Origin: an uncultured Lachnospiraceae bacterium | GTDB lineage: Bacteria; Bacillota; Clostridia; Lachnospirales; Lachnospiraceae | NCBI GenBank assembly: GCA_947174985.1 | Contig: CAMWLB010000041.1 | Coordinates: 1 to 14,135 of the forward strand | DNA length: 14,135 nt | Direction: 5' to 3' | Shown: in pieces, positions 12,743 to 14,135 of the stretch | How positions within the stretch are numbered: position 1 is the first letter of the stretch | How the letters are laid out: each line of letters starts with the position of its first letter | Notes under the pieces: model-generated | Seen by the model: the letters and a program-made list of their open reading frames with translations, nothing else | Database searches by the model: none | What the model was told of the DNA's origin: nothing | Program-made: the position numbers and the translations under genes

Positions 12743-13201
12743 TTACATCTCCTCTGCTGTTCCACCAAGCGCCTTGATCTTTTCTTCCGCAGCCTTACTA
12801 AACATGTCAACTCTTACATCAAGCTTTTTGGTTAATTTTCCTTTTGCAAGAACCTTCACGCCGTCTTTTCTTGCTTTTATAATACCTGCTTCCAGCAATG
12901 TATTGATATCCACAAGACTACCTTCTTCAAACTGCTCGAGCTGTCCTATATTCACAATCACGATTTCTTTCTGATTTCTAGGCGTAAAACCTCTCTTGGG
13001 AATACGTCTGTACAAAGGCATCTGTCCACCTTCGAAACCAACTCTGGGTGCTCCGGAACGAGCTTTCTGTCCCTTGTGGCCCTTGCCGGCGGTCTTACCG
13101 TTGCCTGAACCATGCCCACGGCCTCTTCTGAAATTATTGCTATGCTTTGAGCCTTCTGCAGGTCTTAAATTCGATAATTCCAATGAGTGCTCTGTACTCA
13201 T
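12743..13201 (-). CDS. rplO: 50S ribosomal protein L15
   Basis: Large-subunit protein, 152 residues. The start reads MSTEHSLELSNLRPAEGSKH, with NLRPAEGS equivalent to the canonical LKPAEGS; about 6 residues longer at the N terminus than most. The glycine/arginine-rich segment RRGRGHGSGNGKTAGKGHKG (about 25-44), then QKARSG, and FEGGQMPLYRRIPKRGF are diagnostic. AAGGAGGTG is 5 bases before the ATG. It precedes secY with a 1-base gap. Confidence 0.97.
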   Translation of the reverse strand: MSTEHSLELSNLRPAEGSKHSNNFRRGRGHGSGNGKTAGKGHKGQKARSGAPRVGFEGGQMPLYRRIPKRGFTPRNQKEIVIVNIGQLEQFEEGSLVDINTLLEAGIIKARKDGVKVLAKGKLTKKLDVRVDMFSKAAEEKIKALGGTAEEM

Positions 13202-13221
13202 ATTTACACCTCCTTATCTTT

Positions 13222-13425
13222 TTATGCTTCTTCTACTTCTTCTACTTTAATCAAATGACTAATCTGACGAATCTGTCCTCTTGTGGCTGCATTGTCCGGC
13301 AGGATAACGGACTTGTTCAGCTTTCTCAAGCCCATGGATATTGCCGTAGCCTTGTTCTTGGGAACAGCTCCGATAGTGGATTTAACCAAAGTGATTTTTA
13401 ACATCTTTCCATTCTTTTCTGCCAT
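13222..13425 (-). CDS. rpmD: 50S ribosomal protein L30
   Basis: Small large-subunit protein, 67 residues. The core reads LKITLVKSTIGAVPKNKATA and ISMGLRKLNKSVILPDNAAT, then RGQIRQISHLIKVEEV, the full L30 family pattern. The start at 13425 has AAAGGAGAG at 8 bases; a second Met at codon 8 (MLKIT) is nearer the usual N terminus but lacks an equally good site. It is 20 bases before rplO. Confidence 0.95.
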   Translation of the reverse strand: MAEKNGKMLKITLVKSTIGAVPKNKATAISMGLRKLNKSVILPDNAATRGQIRQISHLIKVEEVEEA

Positions 13426-13468
13426 CGTCTTTTCTCTCCTTTCAAGCCCTAAAACGAAACCTTTCGCT

Positions 13469-13978
13469 TTAAGCCATAACCTCGTCTACGGCTTTACCGC
13501 GGTTTTTCGCTACTTCTTCCGGAGACTTCAACTTGCTCAAGCCCGTAATGGTTGCAAGAACTACATTCTGCTTATTGTTGGAGCCTAAAGACTTGGTACG
13601 GATATTCTTAATGCCGGCAAGCTCGCAGACAACACGTGCAGGACCGCCTGCAATAATACCGGTACCTTCAGGAGCTCTCTTCAAAAGTACGCTTGCAGAA
13701 CCGTATTTACCTATAAAATCATGTGTAATACTGTTGCTGTCGTCTAATGCAACGTTTACAAGATGCTTGATTGCATCCTCTTTTCCCTTGCGGATTGCTT
13801 CGGGAATTTCCGTTGCCTTTCCAAGACCGGCGCCTACATGACCGTTACCATCGCCAACAACTACCAAAGCTGTGAAACGGAAGTTACGACCACCCTTTAC
13901 AACCTTAGTTACACGTTTGATTGTAACAACTTTTTCAGTTAATTCTAACTGAGTAGCATCAATGATTGCATGTTTCAT
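13469..13978 (-). CDS. rpsE: 30S ribosomal protein S5
   Basis: Small-subunit protein important for decoding fidelity, 169 residues. The N-terminal double-stranded RNA-binding-like domain includes KVVKGGRNFRFTALVVVGDG (25-44) and NGHVGAGLGKA (45-55). The C-terminal part contains GTGIIAGGPARVVCELAGI (105-123) and KNIRTKSLGSNN. The loop mutated in spectinomycin-resistant strains lies near VVKGGRNF and appears wild type. ATG preceded by AAAGGAAG, 18 bases after rplR. Confidence 0.97.
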   Translation of the reverse strand: MKHAIIDATQLELTEKVVTIKRVTKVVKGGRNFRFTALVVVGDGNGHVGAGLGKATEIPEAIRKGKEDAIKHLVNVALDDSNSITHDFIGKYGSASVLLKRAPEGTGIIAGGPARVVCELAGIKNIRTKSLGSNNKQNVVLATITGLSKLKSPEEVAKNRGKAVDEVMA

Positions 13979-13996
13979 GGTTTCTTTCTTCCTTTC

Positions 13997-14135
13997 CTAG
14001 AATTGCAGACCAGCTTCTCTGGCTGCTTCAGCTAATGCTGCGATTTTTCCCTGATATATAAAGCCGCCTCTGTCAAAGACTACTTCTGTAATACCCTTTT
14101 CCATTGCTCTCTTTGCAATGACCGTTCCCAAATAT
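13997..14135 (-). CDS. rplR: 50S ribosomal protein L18 (C-terminal part)
   Basis: The last 45 codons of L18, a 5S rRNA-binding protein; the start lies beyond the right edge. The visible part reads YLGTVIAKRAMEKGITEVVF, then DRGGFIYQGKIAALAEAARE and AGLQF before a TAG. The EVVFDRGG and ALAEAAREAGL pieces are the standard L18 C terminus. Position before rpsE agrees with the conserved spc order. Confidence 0.95.
   Translation of the reverse strand, partial: YLGTVIAKRAMEKGITEVVFDRGGFIYQGKIAALAEAAREAGLQF

Noticed and set aside
12742..12810. Longer SecY starting inside rplO
   Set aside because: The extra 23 residues are the out-of-frame end of rplO, while the ATG at 12741 has a proper ribosome site and a standard SecY N terminus.

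Overview
The window looks like a chromosomal segment of a Clostridia bacterium, most likely family Lachnospiraceae. It carries the distal part of the spc ribosomal protein cluster, the whole alpha cluster, and the start of the ECF transporter module that often follows. The family guess rests on Gram-positive style ribosome binding sites, TATAAT-type promoters, a small KOW protein between map and infA, a zinc-ribbon adenylate kinase, and an L17 protein with a large internal insertion. It is an inference from content, not a database match.

Right to left on the minus strand the order is rplR (partial), rpsE, rpmD, rplO, secY, then a strong terminator and a new promoter, then adk, map, a KOW-domain gene and infA. 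A further promoter follows, then rpmJ, a 284-base structured gap, rpsM, rpsK, rpsD, rpoA and rplQ, ending in a terminator at about 5441-5464. Adjacent genes are tightly packed where no control site intervenes: the adk/map and KOW/infA pairs overlap, and rplO/secY are 1 base apart. Four gaps in the alpha half (rpmJ-rpsM, rpsM-rpsK, rpsK-rpsD, rpoA-rplQ) are long for this cluster, and three of them hold clear RNA hairpins.

Between rplQ and the ECF genes, which are often adjacent in Firmicutes, lies an island of about 3.6 kb. It holds a composite of two inverted copies of a palindromic repeat (4979-5424), a methyl-accepting chemotaxis gene (minus strand), a bidirectional terminator, and a membrane-anchored M15-family peptidase on the plus strand. 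The left end holds ecfA1, ecfA2 and the first 44 codons of ecfT on the minus strand, under a promoter divergent from that of the peptidase gene.

The protein genes are mostly ordinary housekeeping genes. The less explained signals are in the spaces: (1) the repeat pair, with a 74-base core 68/74 identical between copies but unrelated, self-complementary arms; (2) an 87-base four-way-junction RNA just upstream of rpsM, where E. coli places its S4-binding alpha-operon leader; (3) a possible attenuator upstream of it; (4) a second copy of the last codons of rpsM differing only at synonymous sites; and (5) large hairpins upstream of rpsD with a motif that can pair with either of two partners.
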